From Acidobacteriota bacterium (GTDB lineage Bacteria > Acidobacteriota > Terriglobia > Bryobacterales > Bryobacteraceae), in the NCBI GenBank assembly GCA_018268715.1, contig JAFDVZ010000005.1, forward strand, positions 1 to 64,000: a stretch of DNA of 64,000 nt, read 5' to 3'. The notes below the pieces were generated by a model. The model saw nothing but the letters and a program-made list of their open reading frames with translations, was not told where the DNA came from and did not search any database. Each line of letters opens with the position of its first letter. Within the stretch, counting starts at the first letter, position 1. The translations under genes and the position numbers were made by a program. Shown here piece by piece: positions 18,101-26,103 of this stretch.

Positions 18101-19698
18101 TCCTTGAGCCCGCGCCCGATCCGCTGGGATCCATCGTGCGTCGCTACGCGCGAACGCACGGGCCGTTTACGACGCAGGAGGTCGTGGCGCGGTACGGCGT
18201 CGCCGCCGATTCCGCGGACGCGGTATTGCGTACACTGCACGCGGAATCGAAGCTGCTGGAAGGCGAGTTCCGCCCGAACGGCGTGCATCGCGAATGGTGT
18301 GACCCGGATGTGCTTCAGCAGATCCGGCGGAATACGCTTGCCCGGTTGCGGCGCGAGGTGGTTCCCGCCGATCAACACGTCTTTGCTCGATTGCTGACGC
18401 GATGGCAGGGCGTCACAACGCCACGCCGCGGCATTGACGCGCTGGTCGACGCGATCGAGTTGTTGCAGGGAGCTGAGTTGATCGCCTCCGATCTGGAACG
18501 TGAGCTTCTGCCGGCGCGCGTCTCCGATTATCAGCCGTCGGACCTGGACTCGCTGCTGGCTTCGGGCGAAGTGGTGTGGATGGGGCGCGGGACGCTGGGG
18601 CCGCGCGATGGGAGGGTGTCGTTTTATCTGGCCGGATCGCTCGGCATGTTGGTTGCGCCCGCGCGCGGCGAGCTTCCCGCCGATCTGTCCGAGCGAGCGC
18701 GACGGATCCTCGAGTTTCTGGAGCGGCAGGGCGCGTCGTTCCACGGCGTTATCCATCAGGCTGCGGGCGGCGGATTTCCGAATGAGACTACCGATGCGCT
18801 GTGGGAACTGGTGTGGGCGGGGCTGGTCACTAATGACACCTACCATCCGGTTCGCATGATGCTGTCGGCCCAGGAACGGGAGCGCCCGCGCGGGTCCGGC
18901 GGATATCTGCCGCCTGGGTCGCCGGGGTTCATCGAGCGAATGCGCGCTCGGCGCGGCGGAGGACGGTTTGGCGAAGGACGATGGTCGACGCTGCGGCAGC
19001 GGATCGCGGAGCCGTCGACGCCCGCGCAGTGGACGGCGGCGGTGGCGCAGCAGTTGTTGACTCGCAACGGCATCGTCATGCGCGAAACGGCCGCGGCCGA
19101 AAATGTTCCGGGCGGTTACGCGGCCGTTTACCCTGCGTTGAAGACGATGGAGGAGAGCGGCTGGATCCGGCGTGGGATGTTCGTCGCCGGGATGGGCGCC
19201 GCGCAGTTCTCCGCGCCCGCCGCCGTGGATATGCTGCGCAGCCTGCGTAACGATCCCGAAAAGCCCGAGACCGTGCATCTGGCGGCGTCGGATCCGGCGA
19301 ATCCGTACGGGAGTCTGCTGCCGTGGCTGGCGGGATCGGCCGATCACACGATGGCTCGCGCGGCGGGGGCCAACGTGATCCTGGTGAACGGGCGGTTGGC
19401 CGCGTTCTTCCGGCGTCGCAATCCGGCGATCCAGGTGTTTCTGCCTGAGGACGAGCCCGACCGTTCGATGTTCGCGCGGGAAGTGGCGTTGAGGCTGGCG
19501 CAGGCGGCGTTTCGTCACATGACTCGACGGAGCGGCCTGATGATTACGGCCATCGATGGCGTCCCGGCTGGCCAGCATGTCCTGGCGCGTCATCTGGAGG
19601 CCGCTGGGTTCGTTTTGTCGGCGGCGGGGTTCCAGATGCGGAGGCTGGCGCAGATGCCGGAGCCGGTTATTGAACTCGCGGACGACGACGATGCCTGA
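15154..19698 (+). CDS. lhr: Large DEAD/H helicase Lhr
   Basis: A 1514-residue superfamily 2 helicase. Motif I LILAPTGTGKTLTAF is near residue 54 and motif II VDEIHALVPTKRGSHLALSLERL near 175. Motif III is LSATQRP, followed by STLIFVNARRLAERIAGAVNEL, and motif VI QRIGRASHHVGG. After the Lhr core (about 850 residues) come the long Lhr C-terminal domain and a winged-helix, AlkZ-like region (VARYGVAAD, GVIHQAAGGGFP). Lhr unwinds RNA:DNA hybrids 3' to 5' and responds to DNA damage. It overlaps nei by 8 nt, which supports a repair role. Confidence 0.95.
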   Translation: MRKTVRRDPPASDPLGSFRKPVRDWFEAVFPSPTPPQALGWPLITGGHSTLILAPTGTGKTLTAFLWCIDRLMFDPPPPARERCRVLYISPIKALAVDVERNLRAPLAGIALTARAQSANFHEPAIAIRTGDTPSNERARFLRRPADILITTPESVYLMLTSSARETLRSVDTVIVDEIHALVPTKRGSHLALSLERLERLCGRRLQRIGLSATQRPLEEVARFLGGAGDRPVRIVDASAPKRLDLRIEVPLDDMRRLEEVEEIPSGPAAQGPKRPSIWTAIHPKLLELVRSHTSTLIFVNARRLAERIAGAVNELAGETLVRAHHGSVAADQRKDIEERLKTGTLRGIVATSSLELGIDMGAIDLVVQIEAPPSVASGMQRIGRASHHVGGVSSAVVFPKYRGDLVACAAISRAMNNGEVERVAYPRNALDVLAQQIVAAVAMDEQSADSLFEMVTHAAPYADLTRSTFDSVLDMLSGRYPSDDFSDLRPRITWDRVTHRITAREGSKKVAIANGGTIPDRGLYGMYLAGATRGARVGELDEEMVFESHVGETLILGATTWRIEEITHDRVTVSPAPGEPGKMPFWKGDNPGRPAEFGRKIGQMTRELLALPRSVAYTRLIEEHCLDANAAENLLAYLEDQKQAAGVVPNDEEILIERCRDELGDWRVCVLTPYGSRVHAPWSMAVTARLKTERGMDVESMWSDDGFVVRLADMDDPVDSELLLPSAREFRDLVLRQLGATSMFAARFREASARALLLPRRRPGYRTALWQQRKRAADLMAVAARYSSFPILLEAYRECVADSLDLAAAADVLRRVERGSIRVTSIESMRPSPYASALLFSYIGNYLYDGDAPLAERRAQALAVDQSQLEEILGSTDFRELLDQAVIDEVEAQLQSIDPSYHARHADGLHDLLLKLGDLSGEEIAARSESAAVAALVEDLVNARRAVRVRIAKQTRYVAVEYAARYRDALGTPLPPGLAATFLEPAPDPLGSIVRRYARTHGPFTTQEVVARYGVAADSADAVLRTLHAESKLLEGEFRPNGVHREWCDPDVLQQIRRNTLARLRREVVPADQHVFARLLTRWQGVTTPRRGIDALVDAIELLQGAELIASDLERELLPARVSDYQPSDLDSLLASGEVVWMGRGTLGPRDGRVSFYLAGSLGMLVAPARGELPADLSERARRILEFLERQGASFHGVIHQAAGGGFPNETTDALWELVWAGLVTNDTYHPVRMMLSAQERERPRGSGGYLPPGSPGFIERMRARRGGGRFGEGRWSTLRQRIAEPSTPAQWTAAVAQQLLTRNGIVMRETAAAENVPGGYAAVYPALKTMEESGWIRRGMFVAGMGAAQFSAPAAVDMLRSLRNDPEKPETVHLAASDPANPYGSLLPWLAGSADHTMARAAGANVILVNGRLAAFFRRRNPAIQVFLPEDEPDRSMFAREVALRLAQAAFRHMTRRSGLMITAIDGVPAGQHVLARHLEAAGFVLSAAGFQMRRLAQMPEPVIELADDDDA

Positions 19699-20497
19699 GG
19701 GTGACACGATTTTTCGCGCCGCCTGGACGCTGAATCTGGCGTTGGCGGGCAAGACGGTGACGCGGTTCGAGACGGAGTTGGCGCATCTGGCGCGCGTGGA
19801 TGACGATGCGCCGGTGGCGGGCCGCACGGTGGAGAAAGTGGAGTCGCGCGGCAAGTGGATGCGCATGTACTTTTCGGGCGATCTGATTCTGCTGACGCAC
19901 ATGCTCATGAGCGGGAGTTGGCACATCTATCGCGAGGGCGAGCCGTGGCGGCTCCCGCGGGGGCGGATGCGCGCGGCGGTGCACACGGCGGATTACGTGG
20001 CCGTTGCGTTCGATGTCCCGATTGCGGAGTTTCACACGGCCGCTTCGATCGAGCGGCATCGCAGCGTGGAGCGTCTGGGACCGGACGTGCTGGCGGCGGA
20101 GTTCGATGAGGCGGACGCGGCGCGGCGGTTGTGCGGGAATCCGGCGCTCGAGGTGGGGGAGGCGCTGCTGAGGCAGTCGATCGTGGCGGGCTTGGGGAAC
20201 GTGTTTAAGTCCGAGGTTTGTTTTGCGAGCGGGGTGAATCCGTTCCGGCGGGTTGAGTCGTTGACCGAGCATGAGGCGCGCGAGTTGATGCGGCAGGCGC
20301 GGCGAATGCTGTACGCCAATGCGACGAATCCTGGGATGCGACGGACTACGGGGCGGTCGGATCCGACGGCTCGGCTGTGGGTGTATGAGCGTTCCGGGGA
20401 GGCGTGCCGGCGGTGCGGGCAACCGGTTGTGGCGCGCAAGCAGGGTGCGGAGGCGCGGGTCACGTTCTGGTGTCCGGCTTGCCAGCCGATGGTGTGA
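19691..20497 (+). CDS. nei: Endonuclease VIII-like DNA glycosylase
   Basis: A 268-residue Fpg/Nei family enzyme. It starts MPEGDTIFRAA: Pro2 is the Schiff-base nucleophile and Glu3 is catalytic. It has the helix-two-turn-helix region with QSIVAGLGNVFKSEV and a C-terminal zinc finger (CRRCGQPV and CPAC). It excises oxidised pyrimidines and nicks the strand. It is translationally coupled to lhr through an 8-nt overlap; an lhr-nei neighbourhood is also known in mycobacteria. Confidence 0.95.
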   Translation: MPEGDTIFRAAWTLNLALAGKTVTRFETELAHLARVDDDAPVAGRTVEKVESRGKWMRMYFSGDLILLTHMLMSGSWHIYREGEPWRLPRGRMRAAVHTADYVAVAFDVPIAEFHTAASIERHRSVERLGPDVLAAEFDEADAARRLCGNPALEVGEALLRQSIVAGLGNVFKSEVCFASGVNPFRRVESLTEHEARELMRQARRMLYANATNPGMRRTTGRSDPTARLWVYERSGEACRRCGQPVVARKQGAEARVTFWCPACQPMV

Positions 20498-20587
20498 TGG
20501 CCGCAGATGAGCGCGCAACCTGCACGGGGACTGTGTCATCATCGCAAACGGTTCGCTCGCGACTCGGCGCCTTTGAGGGGAATCTGA

Positions 20588-21571
20588 ATGTCCGTCTTCA
20601 TCAGCCATTCATTCGAGAACAAGCCGGAATTTGATAATGTCACTGACGCCCTGGCGCTCCGTGGCGTCGCGTTCTGGAACCCTACGGAGATTCGCTCTGG
20701 CGCATCGCTGCGCGATCAACTACGCCGAGCGGTGGAGCAATGCGAAGCGTGTATATTCATCGCCACCCGAACGTCGGTGAATTCAAGTTGGTGTGGCGCT
20801 GAGTTGGGCGCATTTTGGGGGGCGTCGAAACCGATCGTCGTATATCTTGCAGAGCCGTCGATACCCGATGCCGATTTGCCCGAAATAGTGAAGGGTGATG
20901 TGTGGGAACGTCGGATCTCAAGAGTCGCCGAACGGGCAGGAGAAATACTCGCTGCAGGCGCAGTAGGGCCGAGCGGAAGACTACCGGGAGGCGACTCTCC
21001 TGTGTCTCAATTGACGGTTCAGCAACTTGAGCGGTTGATCGCGAGCGCGGTCTCTCTTGCCGCCGCGTCGGAGAAAGACAAGGCTCCGGCTGCCAGGTTC
21101 GACGAGTTCAGTTCCACGGTCCAAACCGTCGCCGGCAAAGTACTCGCGGGGTTTCAGGCTTCCGAAGGCGCTAGCAAAGACACCACCAAAGATTGGAACT
21201 CCCAGATCCTCTGGGTAGATGACCGGCCTGAGAACAACGAGTACGAACGCCGAGCAATGGAATCGATGGGTCTGCAATTCACATTGGCAAGGTCGACCGA
21301 TGAGGCGATGCGGATCCTCTCGGCGCACCGGTTCGCGGCTGTAATCTCCGATATGGGCCGGCAGGAGGGGCCGCGAGAAGGTTATCGGCTGCTCGATTTG
21401 ATTAGGGAGGGTGACAAACGCACGCCGTTCTTCATCTACGCCGGTTCCAACGCCTCGCAACACCGACAAGAGGCGATTCGCCGAGGCGCACAGGGCAGCA
21501 CAAACGCACCGACGGAACTCATTTCGCTGGTTACACTAGCAGTCCGGGCAACGTCCGAGAGAAGTCGCTAA
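20588..21571 (+). CDS. TIR domain fused to receiver-like (REC) domain
   Basis: A 327-residue protein. Residues 1-125 are a bacterial TIR domain: VFISHSFENK, box FWNPTEIRSGASLRDQL and SVNSSWCGAELGAFWG, where Glu72 matches the catalytic glutamate of TIR NADases. Residues 135-200 form a helical linker. Residues 205-320 are receiver-like: ILWVDDRPENN (Asp211/212), phospho-acceptor-like Asp255 in VISDMG, and Ser287. The usual Lys-Pro of receivers is replaced by Asn306-Ala-Pro308, so phosphorylation is doubtful. The ribosome site is GAGGGGA. It is a single gene of lower G+C than its neighbours, with no partner gene beside it. NAD cleavage and an immune role are inferred from the TIR fold only. Confidence 0.82.
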   Translation: MSVFISHSFENKPEFDNVTDALALRGVAFWNPTEIRSGASLRDQLRRAVEQCEACIFIATRTSVNSSWCGAELGAFWGASKPIVVYLAEPSIPDADLPEIVKGDVWERRISRVAERAGEILAAGAVGPSGRLPGGDSPVSQLTVQQLERLIASAVSLAAASEKDKAPAARFDEFSSTVQTVAGKVLAGFQASEGASKDTTKDWNSQILWVDDRPENNEYERRAMESMGLQFTLARSTDEAMRILSAHRFAAVISDMGRQEGPREGYRLLDLIREGDKRTPFFIYAGSNASQHRQEAIRRGAQGSTNAPTELISLVTLAVRATSERSR

Positions 21572-21573
21572 GA

Positions 21574-22254
21574 CTACCGCGTGAGTAACGGCTCCACCAC
21601 CTTCATCACGTTCGCCGCCACACGTTGATTGCCTTCCGCGGTCGGATGCAGGCCGTCGTGCTGCATCAGCGACGCGTTCCCGCCCACGCCGGCCAGCAGG
21701 AACGGAATCAGCTTTAGTTCGTGCTTGGCGGCCAGGTCCGTGTACATCCGCTCAAACGGCTTGATGTAATCGGGACCGTAATTCGGCGGCAGGGTCATCC
21801 CCGCCAGCACCACCTTCGTTCCCGCGCCGCGTAGCGCCGTGACCATCTCCTCCAGATTCTCGCGCGACGCGGTCACCGGCAGCCCGCGCAGCCCATCGTT
21901 GGCCCCGAGTTCCAGAATCACGATCTCCGGTTTGTACTCAAGCACCGATGTCAGCCGCGCCAGTCCTCCGGTCGTCGTGTCTCCGCTCACCCCCGCGTTG
22001 ATCACCTGCCAGGGCAGCTTCTTCGCGTCGATCAGCTTCTGCAGGAAATCCGGATAGCTCGCGCCCGCCGGAGCGCCGAAGCCCGCTGTCAGGCTGTCGC
22101 CGAACGCCACCAGCTTGCGCCGCGAATCGAGCGCCGGCGGATTCGCGTCCGACGTCGCCGGGCTCATCCCCGAATCCGCCGGCGCCGCGGGCGGCGGGTC
22201 CGAATGGGAGCAGGCGGATAACAAAACAATGACTGCGAGAGTGAGGATACGCAT
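21574..22254 (-). CDS. tesA: GDSL-type arylesterase / lysophospholipase, lipoprotein
   Basis: A 226-residue protein. The N-terminus MRILTLAVIVLLSACSHS is a lipoprotein signal with Cys at 14. SGNH-hydrolase blocks follow: I FGDSLTAGFG (nucleophile Ser), II INAGVSGDTT (Gly), III LELGANDGLRG (Asn) and V DGLHPTAEGN (Asp/His). The ATG at 22254 is chosen because it opens the lipoprotein signal. It is divergent from an ABC transporter pair, the same arrangement as tesA-ybbA-ybbP of E. coli. Confidence 0.93.
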   Translation of the reverse strand: MRILTLAVIVLLSACSHSDPPPAAPADSGMSPATSDANPPALDSRRKLVAFGDSLTAGFGAPAGASYPDFLQKLIDAKKLPWQVINAGVSGDTTTGGLARLTSVLEYKPEIVILELGANDGLRGLPVTASRENLEEMVTALRGAGTKVVLAGMTLPPNYGPDYIKPFERMYTDLAAKHELKLIPFLLAGVGGNASLMQHDGLHPTAEGNQRVAANVMKVVEPLLTR

Positions 22255-22298
22255 CAGGCGCCATAATAGGAGATGCCAGCGGTCCCCTCCTAGTTCCA

Positions 22299-22976
22299 AT
22301 GATCAAGGTTTCTGGACTCACCAAGAGCATCGCCACCGCCACTCACCGCGTCGACATCCTGCGCGGCCTCAACTTCGAAATCCCGCGCGGGCAGTTCACC
22401 GCCATTATGGGACCGTCGGGCAGCGGCAAGTCGACGCTGCTCGGTCTGCTGGCCGGGCTCGATTCGCCGACCTCCGGCAGCATCCTGCTCGATGGCGAAG
22501 AGATCGCAGGCCTTGACGAAGACCGCATGGCCGCCGTGCGCGGCCGCAAGATCGGCTTCGTCTTTCAGGCCTACAATCTGATCCCCACTCTGACCGCCGA
22601 AGAGAACGTGCTGCTGCCCTACGAGCTGAATGGCGCAAACGGTGAAGGGCGCGAACGCGCGCGCGAACTGCTGGGTGTCGTCGGCCTGCTGGGCCGCGCC
22701 GATCACTATCCCGTACAACTTTCGGGCGGCGAGCAGCAGCGCGTCGCGCTCGCCCGCGCCTTCATCGTGCGGCCGCCGATTCTGCTCGCCGATGAGCCCA
22801 CCGGCAACCTGGACACCGCCAACGGGCAGAAGGTGCTCGAAATTCTGGTCGAGATGAACCGCAAGGAGCAGGCGACGCTGGTGCTGGTGACGCATGATCG
22901 CGAACTCGCCTCGCACGCCGATCGCATCATCACGTTGCGCGATGGCGACATCGTGGCCGACGAGCTGCGCGCATGA
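22299..22976 (+). CDS. ybbA: ABC transporter ATP-binding protein, YbbA-like
   Basis: A 225-residue ATPase with Walker A GPSGSGKSTLLGLLAGLD, signature LSGGEQQRVALARAF, Walker B ILLADEPTGNLDT and H-loop VTHDR. Position opposite tesA and fusion by a 4-nt overlap (ATGA) to a large permease identify it as YbbA rather than LolD. The partner permease lies directly downstream. The export substrate is not known. Confidence 0.92.
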   Translation: MIKVSGLTKSIATATHRVDILRGLNFEIPRGQFTAIMGPSGSGKSTLLGLLAGLDSPTSGSILLDGEEIAGLDEDRMAAVRGRKIGFVFQAYNLIPTLTAEENVLLPYELNGANGEGRERARELLGVVGLLGRADHYPVQLSGGEQQRVALARAFIVRPPILLADEPTGNLDTANGQKVLEILVEMNRKEQATLVLVTHDRELASHADRIITLRDGDIVADELRA

Positions 22977-25528
22977 AAAGCCTGAGCTGGCGGACCGCGC
23001 TCAAGATCGCCTGGCGCGAGGGCCGCGCTTCGAGCGTCAAATTCGCCTTCGTCATTCTGGCCGTGGCGGTGGGCGTCGGCGCGCTCACCGGAGTCCGAGG
23101 ATTCAGCCGCGCGTTCCACCTGATGCTGGTTCGCGAGGCCCGCACGCTGATCGCCGCCGATCTGTCGGTCCGCGTTTTCGCATTGCCGACCCAGGATCAG
23201 GAAGCCGCGATGAACGAGTTGGCTCGGCGCGGCGTCGACCACACCTGGATCACCGAAACAATTTCGATGATCGCCGTGGAGGGCAAGCTGCCGCTGCTCG
23301 TATCGGTGAAGGCCGTCGATCCCGCCAAATATCCGTACTACGGAACGGTGCGCCTGGAGCCCGACCGGCCGCTTGCGGCGGCGTTGGGCAATGACGGCGT
23401 CGTGGTGTCGGACGATGTGTTGATGCGGTTCGGCGTGAAGATCGGCGACAGCGTCCGCATCGGCCGGCAGCCCTTCCGCGTGGCCGGAACCGTGGAGCAG
23501 GAGCCGGACCGCATGTCCGGTTCGATGAACGTCGGGCCTCGGCTGATGATGTCGCGCGCGGGTCTGGAGCGCACGGAACTCATGCAGCCCGGAAGCCGCG
23601 CCGCGGAGCGATTCCTGTTTCGCATCCCGCCCACCGTGGACGTTGAGACGGTCCGCAACCGGCTGAAAGTCGCGTTCCCCGAAGCGATGATCGCCGACTT
23701 TCGCCAGGCGCATCCGGCCATCGAAAACGGACTGAACCAGGCCACCACCTTCCTCAGCCTGGTCTCGTTGATCAGCCTGATCGTCGGCGCGCTCGGCGTT
23801 GCGACGGCCATCCGCGCGCACCTTGATCAGCGGCTCGACTCCATCGCCGTCATGAAGTGCCTGGGCGCGCGCTCGGGGCAGATCATGCGGATTTACGTGA
23901 TCCAGACCGTTGTGCTGGCGCTGATTGGCAGCGGCTTCGGCATCCTGGTGGGGCTCGGCGTACAGGCCGTGTTCCCGCTGCTGATCGCGAAGTATTTCAA
24001 GATTCACCCCGGCCTGCTCCTCGATTGGGTTCCCGCCGCGCAGGGCGTCGGCATTGGGTTGCTGACGTCGCTGCTGTTCACCGTGCCGCCGCTGCTGAGC
24101 ATCCGGCGCGTGCGGCCGAGCCTGATCTTCCGGCGCGAAATGGCCGAAACGAAGCCAACGTGGATGGAGCGGATCCGTCACGGCCTGCCGACTGCGGCCG
24201 CCGGCGCGGTCCTGCTGATTGCGCTCGGTCTGATCGCCGGATCGCTGACATCGGCGCCGCCTCGCGAAGCCGCGCGCATCGGCGGCTACTTCGTGGTTGC
24301 GGTGGTCGTCAGTCTGGCGCTGTTGACGGCCGTGGCGTGGGTGTTGCTGCGGCTGCTGCGCCGGCTGAGCCGCCATCTGACGGGGATGCCTCCGCAGATC
24401 CGACACGGCGTGGCGAACCTCTATCGTCCTGGCAACCACGCCGAGGCGATCCTGGTGGCGCTCGGCATCGGCGTCATGTTCACGGTGTCGGTCTACGTCA
24501 TCCAACGCGGCGTCATCGGCGAGATGATGCGCACCGCGCCGCCCGGCATGCCGAACGTGTTCCTGCTCGACATCAAGCAGGCCGACCGCCAGCCCATCAT
24601 CGACCTGCTCCGCGCGCAGAAGGGCATCGAGCGCGGCCCCGAACTGATCTCCACCGTCGCCGTGCGTCTTACCTCCATCAATGGCGCGACGCTTTCCCGC
24701 GAGGGGCTGAAAGGCTTTGCCCGACGCTTCCTCAACACGCGACCGGTAGCCGCGCTCAAGACTCGTCCCACTTACGCCGACATCACCGGCGGCGCGTGGT
24801 GGGGGGCGGATGATCCGCCGTCAGTATGCGCCTCAGAGGAGGCCGTACGAACGCTGAAGCTGCAGATCGGGGATCACATCGACTGGAAACTCGGCGCGCG
24901 CGACCTGTCGACGCGCCTGGCCTGCGTCGTCAAGATCGACCCGATTCACCTGATTGGCCGCCTCGACTTCCTTTTCGACGAACGGCTGCTGCAAGGCCTG
25001 CCCGTCGTCTCCTTCGCGAGCCTCCGCATCGATCCTCGCAACGTTCCCACGGTGCAGGCCGCCATGTACGATCGTTACCCGACCGTCACGGTGGTGAACG
25101 TGGCCGACGTGCTCCGCATTATTCAGGAAGTGGTGGACCAGATTTCGATCGAAGTGCGATTCATCTCCGCCTTCGCCATCCTGGCGGGCGTCATCATCCT
25201 CGCTTCGAGCGTCGCCGGAACGCGCTTCCGGCGCATCCGCGAGGTGGTGATTCTGAAGACGCTGGGCGCGTCGCGTTCGCACATCGCCGGAGTGTTTTCG
25301 GTGGAGTTTCTCATCCTGGGCGCGACCGCCGGCCTGATCGGCACGATGCTGGCGGCTGGTTTCGGCGCGGTGGTGATCAAGCGCTTGCTGAAGACGGATC
25401 CGCACTTCGATCCGGGCGTCTACGCCATCGCGATCCTTTCGAGCGCCGTTCTGGCCAACGCCGCCGGGTGGCTGGCCAGCTACCGCATCCTGGGACAAAA
25501 GCCGTTGCAGGTGCTGCGCGACGAGTGA
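22973..25528 (+). CDS. ybbP: Large ABC transporter permease, YbbP-like (FtsX family)
   Basis: An 851-residue FtsX-type permease. It has an N-terminal helix, a periplasmic MacB-like part, three helices (residues about 255-375), a central helix pair (about 405-465), then a second periplasmic part and three C-terminal helices (FISAFAILAGVIILASSVAGTRF; FLILGATAGLIGTMLAAGF). This duplicated layout is typical of YbbP. It is translationally coupled to the ATPase before it, and to the acetyltransferase after it by a GTGA overlap. Confidence 0.92.
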   Translation: MKSLSWRTALKIAWREGRASSVKFAFVILAVAVGVGALTGVRGFSRAFHLMLVREARTLIAADLSVRVFALPTQDQEAAMNELARRGVDHTWITETISMIAVEGKLPLLVSVKAVDPAKYPYYGTVRLEPDRPLAAALGNDGVVVSDDVLMRFGVKIGDSVRIGRQPFRVAGTVEQEPDRMSGSMNVGPRLMMSRAGLERTELMQPGSRAAERFLFRIPPTVDVETVRNRLKVAFPEAMIADFRQAHPAIENGLNQATTFLSLVSLISLIVGALGVATAIRAHLDQRLDSIAVMKCLGARSGQIMRIYVIQTVVLALIGSGFGILVGLGVQAVFPLLIAKYFKIHPGLLLDWVPAAQGVGIGLLTSLLFTVPPLLSIRRVRPSLIFRREMAETKPTWMERIRHGLPTAAAGAVLLIALGLIAGSLTSAPPREAARIGGYFVVAVVVSLALLTAVAWVLLRLLRRLSRHLTGMPPQIRHGVANLYRPGNHAEAILVALGIGVMFTVSVYVIQRGVIGEMMRTAPPGMPNVFLLDIKQADRQPIIDLLRAQKGIERGPELISTVAVRLTSINGATLSREGLKGFARRFLNTRPVAALKTRPTYADITGGAWWGADDPPSVCASEEAVRTLKLQIGDHIDWKLGARDLSTRLACVVKIDPIHLIGRLDFLFDERLLQGLPVVSFASLRIDPRNVPTVQAAMYDRYPTVTVVNVADVLRIIQEVVDQISIEVRFISAFAILAGVIILASSVAGTRFRRIREVVILKTLGASRSHIAGVFSVEFLILGATAGLIGTMLAAGFGAVVIKRLLKTDPHFDPGVYAIAILSSAVLANAAGWLASYRILGQKPLQVLRDE

Positions 25529-25974
25529 CCTCCGCGACGCTCCGTCCGTTCGTAGCAGGCGACTTGCGCCGCATCCTCGCCATTGAAAACGAGTCGTTCG
25601 GGGTGGACGCCTGGCCGGCCGAGCTGTTTCGTGAATACGCCGCCGATCCCCACTGCTGCTTCATCGTCGCGGAACTCGGGCGGACTGCGGCCGGCTACTC
25701 AATCGCCGTCCCGCGCCGAGGCGGGTTTGAAATCGATTCTATTGCGGTCCGCCCGAACGCCCGAGGGAAGGGAATTGGGGCGCGCCTGCTCCGGGACGCC
25801 ATCGGCAAGGCGCGACGGTCCGGGGCGGCGTTCGTTTCGCTTACGGTTCGGCGGGACAACGCCGCGGCGATCGCCCTTTACCGCAAGTTCGGGTTTGTGC
25901 GGACCGCGACCGTACCCGGCTACTACGAGGACGGCGCCGCCGGGTGGCGCATGCGGCTCCGGCTGTCACGTTAG
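25525..25974 (+). CDS. rimI: GNAT acetyltransferase, RimI-like
   Basis: A 149-residue protein starting GTG inside the ybbP stop (GTGA). GNAT motifs are LRPFVAGDLRRILAIENESF, EIDSIAVRPNARGKGIGARLLRDAI (the acetyl-CoA pyrophosphate loop is R-x2-G-x-G/A-like) and RRDNAAAIALYRKFGFVRTATVPGYY. The last block is characteristic of RimI, which acetylates the N-terminus of ribosomal protein S18. Other small N-acetyltransferases share these motifs, so the symbol is probable rather than certain. Confidence 0.82.
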   Translation: MTSATLRPFVAGDLRRILAIENESFGVDAWPAELFREYAADPHCCFIVAELGRTAAGYSIAVPRRGGFEIDSIAVRPNARGKGIGARLLRDAIGKARRSGAAFVSLTVRRDNAAAIALYRKFGFVRTATVPGYYEDGAAGWRMRLRLSR

Positions 25975-26103
25975 AATACCAATATCAACGCATCAATCCA
26001 GCTAGCCGGCCCGGCGCCCTCCGGGGACGCGGCGACAGCGAGTGAGTGCGCCCAGGCGACGGCGCCCGTCCGCCCGCCCGCGGCCAACGCCCACCTGCCC
26101 GCG

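Noticed and set aside
15460-19926. 1488-codon ORF antisense to lhr and nei
   Set aside because: His/Arg/Gln-rich shadow of lhr; lhr has all helicase motifs in the opposite frame.
22706-24505. 599-codon minus-strand ORF
   Set aside because: Antisense shadow of ybbA and ybbP.
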